A stretch of 64,000 nt of DNA, from positions 216,297,350 through 216,361,349 of the forward strand of contig CM037877.1 in assembly GCA_021292165.1 (NCBI GenBank). Direction: 5' to 3'. The translations under genes and the position numbers were made by a program. How positions within the stretch are numbered: the first letter of the stretch is position 1; each line of letters begins with the position of its first letter. The DNA is from Shinisaurus crocodilurus (Eukaryota > Chordata > Lepidosauria > Squamata > Shinisauridae). Under the pieces are notes generated by a model. The model saw nothing but the letters and a program-made list of their open reading frames with translations. It did no database searches and had not been told where the DNA came from. This document shows, piece after piece, positions 32,214 to 42,090 of the stretch.

Positions 32214-32420
32214 GAGCCAGTGTGGCACAAGTAGTGGCACAAGTGTTTGTCTATGACTAGGGAGAGGCAGGTTCGGATCTGCCCATAGCCAAGAAGCTCT
32301 TGGGCCAGTCACAAACCCTCAGCCTAACTTACAGGCTTCTTGTGAAGATAAAGGGTGGGGAGGACCATGTATAAAGGGTGGGGAGGACCTTTAGCACCTA
32401 GGAGCAAAGGTGGAATATAT
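32214..32420 (+). repeat. tRNA-derived SINE, Sauria type, diverged
   Basis: AAGAGCCAGTGTGGCACAAG start, box B-like GGTTCGGATCTGCCC, CTTGGGCCAGTCACAAACCC and a worn tail that stops at GGTGGAATATA where the LTR-like element begins. Two small doublings (GTGGCACAAGT; AAAGGGTGGGGAGGACC). Confidence 0.75.
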
Positions 32421-33114
32421 GTCATGCCCCCGCTGGAAGACTGCTCCTCATAGGAAGAGCTGGAGGACCAGGAACCACCCACCACCAGCAATGCCCAGGA
32501 TCTGCCAGTAGACCAGGAGGGGCCCAGACTACCATGAGGGCAAGGAGAACAAGGACTCTGCCCAAGGTGGAGGCAGAGAAATCTGTCAGGACAGAAGCGG
32601 CCTGAAAAGACAGGAACTCAGAAGGTGTGCTAGACTGAGCCAGATGCCTCCTTGTGAGAAAAGGTCTACTTGCATGTAGGAGGCTTGCTCACAAGGAGGA
32701 CCTTTTCAGCTGCAGTCACTAGCAGCTCACAGCTGAAGCTTGGGTGTGGCTCTGACAGCCTCTGCATAAAAACAGCAGTGTAAGGTTAAGAGACTAGTTG
32801 GAAACAATGTTGATTAGACCTTCCTGTACACTACACTGTTTCCCTTGACTCCTTCTTTGACTGATTCTTTGTGTGAGTACTTCTGAACTGAATTCTGACT
32901 CCCCTACTGCCTGCTCCTTGCCTGTTACCTAAACTGAACTGTGACACTCCTTCTGCCTGCCCCTTCCCTGCCATGTGGCCTTGGAACCTTGTTGCCTGTG
33001 ACCTAGACTGTGGAGACCTTGCCTTTTGCCTGATCCCTGTTTGTGCTGACCACCTTGGAACTCTTGGATCCTTGAATCTGCAGCTGCTAGGATCAGTCTC
33101 AGGAAATGTGACAC
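32421..33114 (+). mobile_element. Probable solo LTR (694 bp)
   Basis: Begins TGTCATGCCCCCGCTGG and ends CAGGAAATGTGACA, i.e. TGT...ACA termini. A CATAAAA box near 32765 is followed by a CT-rich, tandem-like stretch, as in retrotransposon LTRs. The flanks ATATA and CTATA agree in four of five bases, a possible worn target duplication. No internal coding region is present. Gypsy-like or retroviral origin cannot be decided. Confidence 0.5.
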
Positions 33115-33535
33115 TATAAATCAAGGTGTTGGTTTTAACTTTTAAAGCTCTTAATGGCTTAGGGCCTGGCTATCTGAGGGACTACCTCTCTTGGTACAAA
33201 CATTATGTGTTACTAAGATCAATAGGAGGTGTCCTTTTGAAGACACCCTTGCTTACAGTGACCTGCTTGTTGGGCACTTGGGAAAGAACTTTCTCCTGTG
33301 TTATTCCCAAACTCTGGAATGCACTCCCTCTGGAGTTCTGACTGGTCTCTACTCTCTCTGCTTTCAGGAAGACTCTGAATTCAGGGTTCAAGACACATCT
33401 TTTTAATTTGGCTTTTCAATGGGTGGTTATGGCTTTTAAGATTGTTTTAATATTTTCATATATAATTTTTGTTTTCTGAATTTGGTTAGTTCCAGAAAGG
33501 TGGTATAGAAATGTTTAAAAATGAAATAAGTAAAT
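33115..33535 (+). mobile_element. L2-type LINE ORF2 end, decayed
   Basis: [20 protein letters not shown] and LLVGTWERTFSCVIPKLWNA-like pieces with frameshifts, then the 3' UTR ending GGTGGTATAGAAATGTTTAA. Confidence 0.8.
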
Positions 33536-33603
33536 TGTAGGCAAATACAGTAGATTCAGTACTAGCACTGGGAAATACAGCAGTGTAGCAAAAGGCTTAT
33601 GCT

Positions 33604-33752
33604 GGCTCAGCTTGTCTGAGTGTGGAAAGCTAAGCAGGGTCAGGCCTGGTTATTATTTGGATGGGAGACCCCTCCTCTAGTTTCCTGCATTGAGCAGGGG
33701 GTTGGACTCGATAGCCTTGTAGGCTCCTTCCAACTCTATGATCTATGAAATC
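33604..33752 (+). repeat. 5S-rRNA-derived SINE, best copy
   Basis: GGCTCAGCTTGTCTGAGTGT, then GAAAGCTAAGCAGGGTCAGG and TTATTTGGATGGGAGACCCC (5S internal promoter and 3' half), then the CR1-like TTGGACTCGATAGCCTTGTA and TTCCAACTCTATGATCTATG. Confidence 0.9.
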
Positions 33753-33931
33753 TATAAGTGCTGCCAAGCAGCTGGAGTGTGCCACCCCCAGTACTCTTTA
33801 GTACACCCTTTCTCCAAGTAGCACAGGAGTACACATGAGTGTGTTTTTCCTGGATCTCACCAGTCCACGTCTACCACTCTATGTACTATAGCGCACTGGC
33901 TCTCCAGTGTGAAATTCCATTCTTAGGTTAC

Positions 33932-34108
33932 CTTAAAGATGGTGTTCTCCTCTTCATGTTGAGGGCTGTGCCGAGTGGCATGCTTCCAAGGGATCTGAAA
34001 TCGCTTTGCATCCCTGTTAAGCCAAACGAGGCCTGGATACATACCACTGTCTACCTGAGCTACTAGCCAGGGTTTTAATCGAACTCTGCGTGGGTGTAAC
34101 GCCATTAT
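33932..34108 (-). CDS. IRF6: IRF6 first coding exon: start of the DNA-binding domain
   Basis: IRF6 is a transcription factor of keratinocytes and oral periderm; in human, loss causes Van der Woude and popliteal pterygium syndromes. The acceptor CCCCTGCAG|ATA lies three bases before ATG 34105-34103. The exon reads [40 protein letters not shown] and [18 protein letters not shown], with tryptophans W13, W28 and W40 of the five-Trp domain. The donor is AAG|GTAACC at 33932/33931. Joined to the other six exons it gives a 463-residue protein without stops or phase errors (58 residues here, DNA-binding domain to about 113, linker to 219, association domain 220-390, Pro/Gln tail). Upstream 5' UTR exons must lie to the right. 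A poly-C tract next to the acceptor is slightly unusual. Confidence 0.97.
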
Positions 34109-34281
34109 CTGCAGGGGGGGGGAAACACATGCAAACGGTAAACAAACCTGGAGGAGTTTGCAGGAACTTTCATTTTCTAGCGAATAAAGCCATAGAAACC
34201 ACTTGATTTCACCCTCTGAACTGAGCTCTAAACAGATTACTTGAGCTTCTTTGCCCATCCCGGAACCAAGTTACAGCTGCC

Positions 34282-34403
34282 TTTGCCAACCTGGTGCCCT
34301 CCAGATGCATTGGACGACACCTTCCGGCAACCCCCAGCCAGCAGCCTACGTTCAGAGTTGTAGGACTTTTTTCTGACTTCACATGCATAGGATTGTGCCT
34401 TAG
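34282..34403. mobile_element. Chimeric fold-back element: type B left arm, type A right arm
   Basis: The left half reads GCCAACCTGGTGCCCTCCAG and CCCCCAGCCAGCAG, a type B arm and core. The right half reads AGAGTTGTAGGACTTTTTTC and CATGCATAGGATTGTGCCTT, a type A arm. The two halves share only the core with each other. Confidence 0.85.
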
Positions 34404-35410
34404 ATATACCAAACTAGATGAATCGGCATATTTTTAACTACTTTAGTATACAAGTTTTTTAAAAGCTGCAAAGAGAAAAGCCTCTTTAGGCAGAAGGGCA
34501 CTGCAGTAGAGGCAGTGGCAATACATGCCAATTTGCCCTGGTTAGCTTTCAGCTAGAAATTACACCCTTCTCATATTCACCTAGAGCATCAACCAACAGA
34601 ATCGTCACCAGACCAATTATGACAATACTACAGACCTGTAGCAACAGTTCTGGCTCATCATTCCAAGTCACTGGAAGCTCCCACTTTTCTTGGTTTTCCT
34701 TGCCTTCCTAGGCTCCCTCCTCTGGACTCCCCCCTTCTCTGTGCTCTTCTGCAGCGCACTCTCTTCTAACCCTCATTTACTAAGCTGTCCACTGCCCACT
34801 GCCTTTTCAAGCCCCTGCTTTTTCTACTACTCCTTCCCTTAAAACTTTCAGACTGTGCTGCCTCTCTGTAGGATCACAGCAGCACTGTCAACAGCAGCCA
34901 GAGATAGTTCTTCCTGCCCTGCAACATTTGGGCATGCCTGGTAATTCCTATAAAGGGCTTCATCGTCAGCACCACAAAATATACTTGTGCATTACAATAT
35001 AGATTTGGAGCACATCACTGAAATATTGGTGTTTATATATTACAGTTGTTGAGAAGCTCTGTTCAGGCAAGCATTTCATGAGTGGAGGATATGAGAGATT
35101 TTTTTAAAAATGTTAATATTCTGTGAATAAAGCAGATATATATTTTGCAGCTTCCCCTTTCCTCAAAATTACTGGTTTAATATAATCCTAAATAACCTCA
35201 TACAGTCCATTATAGCATCAAGCACCAGATGATCCAGCACCACATCATTCCTGCAGAGAAGGGATCTGTGATCCACAACAAGGGAACCACCAATACAACC
35301 AAGGGAGTGATAGAAGATAGAGCTAACACCCACATAATTAGGCCCATTGCAAGAAATGCCACATGAACAGAGTACAGGACTCTGTACACATGTGCAGAAG
35401 TGGGGCTTAT
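34404..35410. other. IRF6: IRF6 5' intron, nothing recognised
   Basis: AT-rich with a CT-rich stretch at 34670-34880. No exon, repeat family or motif is recognised. Confidence 0.5.
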
Positions 35411-35520
35411 CATAGAATCATAGAAAAGTAGAGTTGGAAGGGGCCTACAAGGCCATCGAGTCAACCCCCTGCTCAATGCAGGAATCCAGGTCAAAGCATC
35501 CCTGACAGGAATCCAGGTCA
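35411..35520 (-). repeat. CR1 LINE 3' tail
   Basis: TCATAGAATCATAGAAAAGT, AGAGTTGGAAGGGGCCTACA and CCCCTGCTCAATGCAGGAAT, the CR1 3' end read in reverse. The word GGAATCCAGGTCAAAGC then appears twice about 30 bp apart. Confidence 0.85.
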
Positions 35521-35906
35521 AAGCTTCACTGGTGATATGATTAGACAGCTATAGCATTATAGATTCCACATACCACTATATGGCAATTGGCTCCCAAGAA
35601 AAATATACCATCTACCAGTGCAAAGACATACAGATACCCTGTGGCATTGTAAGGAACCCTTGCTACTGCTCAGGTGTGGTGCTGTGCCAGAACCATGCTT
35701 CACCTGTGGACTGAATGACATCATAGCCAAGGCACATGTATGCACTCTCTCTTCCCTTGCTGCTTAGATCAGAGCACAGCACAAGACCATATCTCTGATT
35801 TCAAAACAAAATGCCTAGGAACAGAGAAGCAATAGAGAAAGCTACCAGAAGCAAGCAAACAAAGTGAGTGAATATATGAATGCGTGAGAGGAAAAGCGTA
35901 AGGTAC

Positions 35907-36116
35907 AATACACAGAGGGAAGCACTTGCAAACATCCAAGAGTGACAACTGTACAAAACAGAAGGAAGAGCATCTAATCTGCATTCTCAGGGATTCCCCG
36001 TGTGGGTATCCCACCTGAGGCCTCCGGGAAGAAATGCTCACTGTGAATCTCAGCTCTGCTGCTGCCAGCCATGGTGCAAAGAAAAAGCACCGGACACCAG
36101 TAGGTGAGGGCATCAC
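35907..36116 (+). repeat. Source of the 210-bp inverted copy
   Basis: This stretch is unique-looking and not a known repeat. Its exact reverse complement, base for base over 210 positions, is found at 36360-36569 inside a fold-back element. See the finding. Confidence 0.97.
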
Positions 36117-36126
36117 CATGACTGAG

Positions 36127-36257
36127 AGGGGCAACCTGGTGCCCTTCAGATGTTTTGGGACTACCACACCCAACAGCCCCAGCTGGCATGCCAATGGTCA
36201 GAGATTATGGGAGCTGTAATTCAAAACAGCTGGAAGGTACCAGCTTGCTTACCCCTG
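36127..36257. mobile_element. Fold-back element, type B-like, decayed
   Basis: GGGGCAACCTGGTGCCCTTC, GGGACTACCACACCCAACAG, then GGGAGCTGTAATTCAAAACA and AGCTTGCTTACCCC. Many pairs have been lost. Confidence 0.65.
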
Positions 36258-36297
36258 CCATGCAATATATAGTCATCACTGTATGGTCACCATAGAA

Positions 36298-36632
36298 CTC
36301 CAACCTTGGGTCCCCAGATGTTTTTGGCCTACAACTCCCAGCATGCCCCAGCCAGCATAGTGATGCCCTCACCTACTGGTGTCCGGTGCTTTTTCTTTGC
36401 ACCATGGCTGGCAGCAGCAGAGCTGAGATTCACAGTGAGCATTTCTTCCCGGAGGCCTCAGGTGGGATACCCACACGGGGAATCCCTGAGAATGCAGATT
36501 AGATGCTCTTCCTTCTGTTTTGTACAGTTGTCACTCTTGGATGTTTGCAAGTGCTTCCCTCTGTGTATTAGCTGGCTGGGGCATGCTGGGAGTTGTAGGC
36601 CAAAAACATCTGAGGACCCAAGGTTGGAGAAC
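36298..36632. mobile_element. Fold-back element, type C, with 210-bp insertion at its centre
   Basis: Left arm 36298-36357 (CCAACCTTGGGTCCCCAGAT, GGCCTACAACTCCCAGCATG, CCCCAGCCAGCA) and right arm 36570-36632 (AGCTGGCTGGGGCATGCTGG ... ACCCAAGGTTGGAGAACACT) form a near-perfect type C palindrome. In place of the usual two- to four-base centre lies the 210-bp inverted copy of 35907-36116. Confidence 0.97.
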
Positions 36633-36649
36633 ACTACCATAGAACCATC

Positions 36650-37025
36650 AAAGAGCAGCAGTTGGGACAGCCAAACCAACAGTAACCTCATCTAAAGCCT
36701 GGGGAGTGAACATTTTTATCACCGTTTCCCCTAAGCCTTCATTGGGCCCCTTTGCCAGTAAGAAAAGCCAAGCGGTGCAGATTGTTTAACTGTTTGGGTG
36801 AAAAGATGCACCACCCCCAGGGACCGAAACATCTGGTGCTACCTGGCCCTGGTTGCCAGGTAGCACACATTGGGATGGGGTGGCTATTCTCTCTTATGGA
36901 GATTGAAGGAACTATGGAGATCAGCAGTTGGAATGGCCTCAGTAGCAGCAATATCTAAGCCCTGGGGAGTGGCTATTTTCCATCATTGTCCTCCAGAGCC
37001 TTCATAAGTCACCACTGCTTTTAAA
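36650..37025. repeat. Pair of about 105-bp local repeats
   Basis: 36650-36755 (GAGCAGCAGTTGGGACAG; CCTGGGGAGTGAACATTTTT; AGCCTTCATTGGG) and 36918-37020 (GATCAGCAGTTGGAATGG; CCTGGGGAGTGGCTATTTTC; AGCCTTCATAAGT) are diverged direct copies. Probably LINE 3' UTR or an old local duplication. Confidence 0.6.
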
Positions 37026-37829
37026 GCCAATCTTATGTTTATTGTAATTTTCAGTTATTGTCAGCAGCCTTGGACCTGTTAAGCAGAAGGTGGGATACAA
37101 ACAGCAAAATCCTTATAGAATGTGCAGGCAATAAATACAAATCCTTGAACATTTCCTACCAGATCTGGGAGAACAGAACAGGGTACAAAATAGAAAACCC
37201 ACAAGTAATGGGTGGACTGTGTCCTTGGAGAACACAGCCAGAGGTCATCATGTTAATCTTTTAAGACTGTCACACAACAGGTTTTTTGTTTGTTTTAGCT
37301 GCAACAGGCTAACACATTCACCGTGAGATAAATTTCTTGCACCATTTCACCAGGTGCATGAACTAGTAACTTATATACCATGAGGAGAGAGAGCAAAAGA
37401 AGGGGGGTAGGGGAGGATTGTCTGGGGTTTTTTTTACAATGTGAAGCCAAACAATGCAAAAGATAACCATGCAAAGCACAAATAAAATGGAGATGCATCC
37501 AAAGAAGAAAAACATCCAATCAGCATGGGTGTGACTCACTCCCAACTAGTGATAAATTGGTAAAGCAAGAGGAATTGCATGCATAAATGCATAAATATCT
37601 AAATGGAGAAAATTGCTATCTGCAGGGTTAGCCACTCCCTGTCCCTATTTGAACCCAAAGCTAAACTTTGCAAATTCCAGAGATATAGCCATGTTAGTCT
37701 GTTGCAGCAAAAACAACAGTCTTGTGGCACTAGCAAATTTATTCTGGCATATGCTTTCCTTTCATGTCACTTCTTACATTTCTACTTTTAAGGTTTACAA
37801 CTCTGCAGAACCTTAAAAATACAGTATTA
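37026..37829. other. IRF6: IRF6 5' intron, little recognised
   Basis: A short LINE-tail-like phrase at 37045-37100 (CAGCCTTGGACCTGTTAAGC, AGAAGGTGGGATACAAACAG) is the only hint of a repeat. Other parts are AT-rich without recognised features. Confidence 0.45.
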
Positions 37830-38200
37830 CATGTAGTATAAACTGTTTACATGTAAACGGACAGCACACACATATACATCTAAGCAATTTTAAACAATCA
37901 ACAATTTAAAAAAAGTCCAGGTCTTGATTAAAAACCTTATCGTATGCTACCAAATGCATGAGAATAGAGGACGGTCTTAACCTGTCACCGAAAACATGAC
38001 TATGTTGGTGCCAGGCAGGCCTCATTGGGGAAATTGTTCCAAAATTGGAGGGGCACCACTGAGAAAGTTAAGATTTATTTATTTACTCCCTCCCTCGGAG
38101 GAGGCACCTGGAGTATGGCCTTAGATGATGAGCGCAGTAAACAGGTCGGTTCATGCCAGGAGAGGCGCTCCATCAGGTATTGTGGTCTGAACTGATCTCG
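37830..38200 (-). mobile_element. LINE 3' region, same family as 45240
   Basis: AAAAGTCCAGGTCTTGATTA, TGGGGAAATTGTTCCAAAAT, TGGAGGGGCACCACTGAGAA and CCAGGAGAGGCGCTCCATCA run parallel to GGACATCATTCCAAAATCAA, GGGGCCACTACTGAGAAGGC and CGGGAGAGGCGCTCAGACAG at 45540-45695. Non-coding LINE tail in minus orientation. Confidence 0.7.
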
Positions 38201-38437
38201 TGCAGAGGGCTTTTGAAATTAAGCCAAGCACTTCATGAGGCCCCAGGATCACAGGTCTTCATTGACACTGTCCATCACTGCATCTGAAGAAGTGGACAGT
38301 GTCCAGAAAAGCGTATGCCAGAATTAATGTGTTAGTCTTTAAATGCCACAAGACTTTAATTTTGCAAATGAATCCCAACAGCTTTGTGCTGGAGTCTCCC
38401 TCTAATAGCTTTCTGTTAAGATTTATTTATTTATTTA

Positions 38438-39513
38438 CTAGCTTTTTTTACCCGGCATTGCACGGGTCGTCATTTTCCTATAGGCACTATTTGTTCGAAA
38501 TTCATTAAGGTAGCTGTCCGCTGTTTGGAATCCCTTGGAATCTCAGCTCCCCCGGGACTACCAGCTCCCCCGGGGACTGCTCCCCCGGGACTACCTGCCA
38601 CCCCCGGAACTACACAATGAAATCCCTGCTCCCCCCTCCCCCCGGGACTACACAATGAAATCCCTGCTCCCCCCCCCCCCGGCCTACACAATGAAATCCC
38701 TGCTCCCTTTCCCCCAGGACTGTACAATTAAATCCCTGCTGTCCCGGGACTACACAATGAAATCCCTGCTTGGCTGCTTGGCTGCTTCCCTCCCCCCCCC
38801 ACTGGGACTATGCAACAATGAATTCCCTGTGTGTCCCCCAGGACTACCAGCTCCCCAAGGACTACACAATGAAATCCCTGCTTCCCTCCCCCCCTGGACT
38901 ATGCAACAATGTTTTCCCTGTGTGTGTCCCCCAGACCACACAATGAAATCCCTGCTCCCCCCCCCCCGGGGCTACGCAATCAAATCCCTGTGTCCCCCCT
39001 GGGACTACGCAACAATGAATTCCCTGTGTGTGTGTGTCCCCCGGGACCACACAATGAAATCCCTGCCCCCCCCCCAGGACTACCCAATGGCATTGCACAG
39101 GTCGTCATTTTCCTATAGGCACTGTTTGTTCAAAATCCCCCCCCCCCGTAGGCCCCGGCTGCGGTTCATGTGAACATTCTGTTTGGACGTAGGAGAGATT
39201 TGCATATCCGCTGCTGATTGGGCCCCTGTGGCAGTGCATACCAACATTCTAAATGCCGTCGGAGCGATTTGCATAACCGCTCCTGAATGGCCCCTGTGAG
39301 CATTCCATGTGACACCATTGGCTCTCATCTATTTTGGGCCGTACAGGCACAGCAAGGGTTTTTCGGAGATTTTAACCCACCAGTCTTTGTCCTTGGGTGA
39401 TGGGGAGTATGCGTGCCAAGTTTGGGGTGGATCCGTCCAACCGGGTAGGAGCCAATGCGACGCACGCAAACCCCTGCGCGGACATACGGACAAACATTCA
39501 CTTTTATATAGTA
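38438..39513 (+). mobile_element. Unclassified element hosting a minisatellite
   Basis: Starts ACTAGCTTTTTTTACCCGGC and ends CAAACATTCACTTTTATATA plus GTAGAT. The right part (39140-39513) is non-repetitive and contains two copies of a GAGA/CGATTTGCATA(T/A)CCGCT motif. The family is not recognised with certainty; the TTTATATAGTAGAT end is shared by several unrelated animal repeats. A SINE is inserted directly at its right end. Confidence 0.5.
38560..39090. repeat. C-rich minisatellite, about 12-13 units
   Basis: Units of about 30-55 bp in two interleaved forms: ACTACACAATGAAATCCCTG plus a C-tract, and ACTATGCAACAATGAATTCC plus GTGTGTCCCC. A 48-bp direct repeat bounds the array on both sides (38456-38503 and 39091-39138, GGTCGTCATTTTCCTATAGG). 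C-tracts of up to twelve bases make the other strand G-rich. Confidence 0.92.
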
Positions 39514-39720
39514 GATTATATTTATACCCCGCCTTTTTTCCTTCAAGGAACCCAAGGTGGCTTACATAATCTTCCTCCTTCTCTCCATTTTATCCTTTTT
39601 ATTCTCACAACAACCCTGTGAGGTAGGTTAAGCTGAGAGTCATTGACTGGTCCAAAATCACCCAGTGAGTTTCATGGCTGAGTGGGGACTAGAACCTGGA
39701 TCTCCGGAGTCCCAGTCATA
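39514..39720 (-). repeat. tRNA-derived SINE, Sauria type
   Basis: Reverse copy: TATATTTATACCCCGCCTTT, CAAGGTGGCTTACATAATCT, CACAACAACCCTGTGAGGTA, CACCCAGTGAGTTTCATGGC, and box B complement GGGGACTAGAACC. The 5' end is cut near 39720. Confidence 0.9.
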
Positions 39721-41066
39721 ATATATATGCTTGAAAATAAAAGTAAAATGCAACTAGTGCCAGTGGAAAAGCATCCTTCCCCTGTACAAAAGCTGCATAG
39801 CATAGTGGTTAAGAGAATGAGAAGCCCCCAACAATCAGAATTCTTCTTGGTCACCACCCCGCCAATGATGTTGCTGAGTGTGTCCATAACAAGCTATGAA
39901 GTGTTGCTGCACACTCAGAAACTGGTTATCTGTGCAGGATTGGGCAAGGGGGTCTGATGTGTTACAAAGAGGCGGAAATGGGGTACCTGTGGAAAACAGC
40001 CATGTACCAGCAAACAACAGGGCATGGAGAGTGGCAAACATTCTACTAAACGAGTAAGATGAGATGGGTAGTACAGGAGAGAATAAAAGCCATAAAGAGC
40101 TGAGTAGACTGCTGACCCATCTATCCCAGTACCAACTATTCCAACTGGCAATAGCTCTCTGGTATTACAGGGAAGGATCTTTCCCAATCCTGCCACCTGT
40201 TGTGGTAAGAGCCCAAACTGGACTCAGCTCGTTGTCTCGAGGACAACACTGTCAGCAATGCAAAGCCACACCATAAAACTGCTACCCTTCTCAAAGTGGA
40301 CAATACCGCCAGAGATCCAAGGATCTATGCCTAGGCCAGAAGACATGGATGCAAAGAAAACGTGTAAACATGGCATCTCAGGCTGGGCCTGCTGGAAATT
40401 AGAAAAATACTGGTAAGAATGCACTGCAATGTAGGACCAAGGTGACAAGAGGTGCTCTGTTTAGTGACATTTGGAGCATAATTGACCCCTAAGTTTACAC
40501 TGCTCCAAGGTTAATTATGTTTTTTCTGTGCTATCCTAGCACAAAAGGGAAACTCATTAACTTGTTCAAAGTCACAATCATGCTAGGCCTTTGTCGCTTC
40601 AAAGTTAGGTTTGAAAATATGGGCAATGTCTAGTAAAGTCTCAGAAGCAAAGAGTGGCCAAATAACATTTCCAGGAGGCAGGTCAAGTCCAGGCTTCAGA
40701 GCTCCTTAGCCCTCAAATCACACATACAGCCATTCACATAGATTCTTAACACACTGCTGCAACCCCTCCAAAACACTTTCACAGAGTCTAAATGGACCAC
40801 TTTCTATCACTCTAACCAGTGTCCACACGTCTTCCTTATGCTACCTTTATTTATAATTTCTGTTACAACTATCTTGAACCTGAGGTGGAAAACTTTGTAT
40901 GCTGCCTTTCCACAAACATTGTACTCAAACCAATTCAGAATACAATAACAAAAATAGCAAACAACTATATATCACTATTCACCATATGTCAATATAAAAA
41001 AAGCTTCATAAGGAAACTATAATACAACAAATACAATAAGTCTATCCAATAAAATCTATCAAATTC
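39721..41066. other. IRF6: IRF6 5' intron, little recognised
   Basis: A worn reverse copy of the tRNA-type SINE is likely at 40100-40205 (CTATCCCAGTACCAACTATT; GGAAGGATCTTTCCCAATCC). The rest has no recognised exon or repeat. Confidence 0.45.
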
Positions 41067-41837
41067 TGTGAAGGATCAGCACCTGGATCCTTTGCGTGAG
41101 TTCGGCGCTTAACGGGTTAACCGGTGCAGCGTTACAGCCCGTACAAGCGAAAGAAACCACCTAAGAGGTTTTCTCACAAACAAAAGGAAACTCAGCCTTT
41201 GAACTGCCAAATAAGGCTTTTATTTATTTACACAGGATATGGAGTGGAACTAACATCTTTCTAGGAAATACTACAACGTCAATAAGACCTGACGTGACCT
41301 TTAAGTTTATCAATGACAGGCTCCCAGGCTAGCGCATTTGGATTAGTCAGTTACCTTAGATCAGAGACGTCACGCTAGTCAGTTTCAGCCTAACTCCGGG
41401 TCTGTCCGATCCGGGGAAGGAAACAGCTTACTCCAGCCGCTGCTGGAGGGTGGTTCGTACTCAAAAGTACCCTGGGTTCCCAACAACCAACAAAAGGAGG
41501 GGAGAGGGGTTTTCTACCTCTGTGTTTCCCACTCTCCCGCCCCTTAGGTCAGGTGGGGCTATTGCCTGCCCCTTCGTGTCAGGTGGGCTTATTCCTGCCT
41601 GGGAAGAAGGTGACTTATTGGATACTTTACAGCTCTTTGAGACTGCCCTGTTAGGTTGATGGTCTTGATGGTCCTTTCCTGGGTTTTGTGGGTTACAAGC
41701 GAGATCCTCCATTGCTGGAATGCCGGTCTGTCTGGCTGCTTCCCTGTAACCCAATCTCCCCTTCTCGCCCCCCTCCCCTGGGGGATGGAGACTGGTGTGT
41801 GCGTGTACATGTATACTCGTGTCAGGCTTTCTCCACA
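41067..41837 (-). mobile_element. Solo LTR with exact 5-bp target duplication
   Basis: 771 bp with inverted TGTG...CACA ends (TGTGAAGGATC on the left, CTTTCTCCACA on the right). It is flanked on both sides by AATTC (41062-41066 and 41838-41842). On the minus strand an AATAAATAAAAGCC poly(A) signal region lies near 41215-41230 with U5-like sequence beyond, so the LTR is in minus orientation. No internal retroviral genes remain, as expected after LTR-LTR recombination. It lies in the IRF6 5' intron and in the same orientation as IRF6. Confidence 0.85.
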
Positions 41838-41845
41838 AATTCATA

Positions 41846-42090
41846 TACAGTCATGCCTTGGATTGAGAGCATAATTCGTTCCGGAAATGTGCTTGTAACC
41901 CAAAACACTTGTACATCATAACGAAATTCCCCCCAAAAAATTGATTTTTAATTTAAGCCATACTACAGTACTTGTATTGCAAGACGTCGCTTGTATATCA
42001 AGTCAAAAAAATTTAAATAATATTTAAAAATTTGCTTGTCTTGCAAAACGCTCTCAAACCAAGTTACTTGCAATCCAAGGTATTACTGTA
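41846..42090. mobile_element. Tigger-like (Tc1/mariner) non-autonomous element
   Basis: The ends TACAGTCATGCCTTGGATTG and CAATCCAAGGTATTACTGTA are inverted and flanked by TA, the Tc1/mariner target. CATGCCTTGG after CAG is a known Tigger end. The body alternates AACC(C/A)AA and CTTGTA words in both directions. It starts only a few bases after the solo LTR duplication. Confidence 0.8.

Noticed and set aside
32421..33114. A gene remnant with Pro/Thr-rich reading frames
   Set aside because: TGT...ACA ends, a CATAAAA box and position inside a SINE tail favour an LTR; no frame is conserved.
36306..36695. 129-codon frame on the + strand
   Set aside because: It arises from a fold-back arm joined to the 210-bp inverted copy; the same peptide is read antisense at the source, so it is a by-product of the duplication.
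38560..39090. A CRISPR-like array
   Set aside because: Repeat units vary in length and sequence, spacers are C-tracts, and the genome is a vertebrate.
38535..39173. 212-codon open frame on the + strand
   Set aside because: It runs through a C-rich minisatellite; frame openness follows from the unit sequence, and no start context, splice site or family supports a gene.
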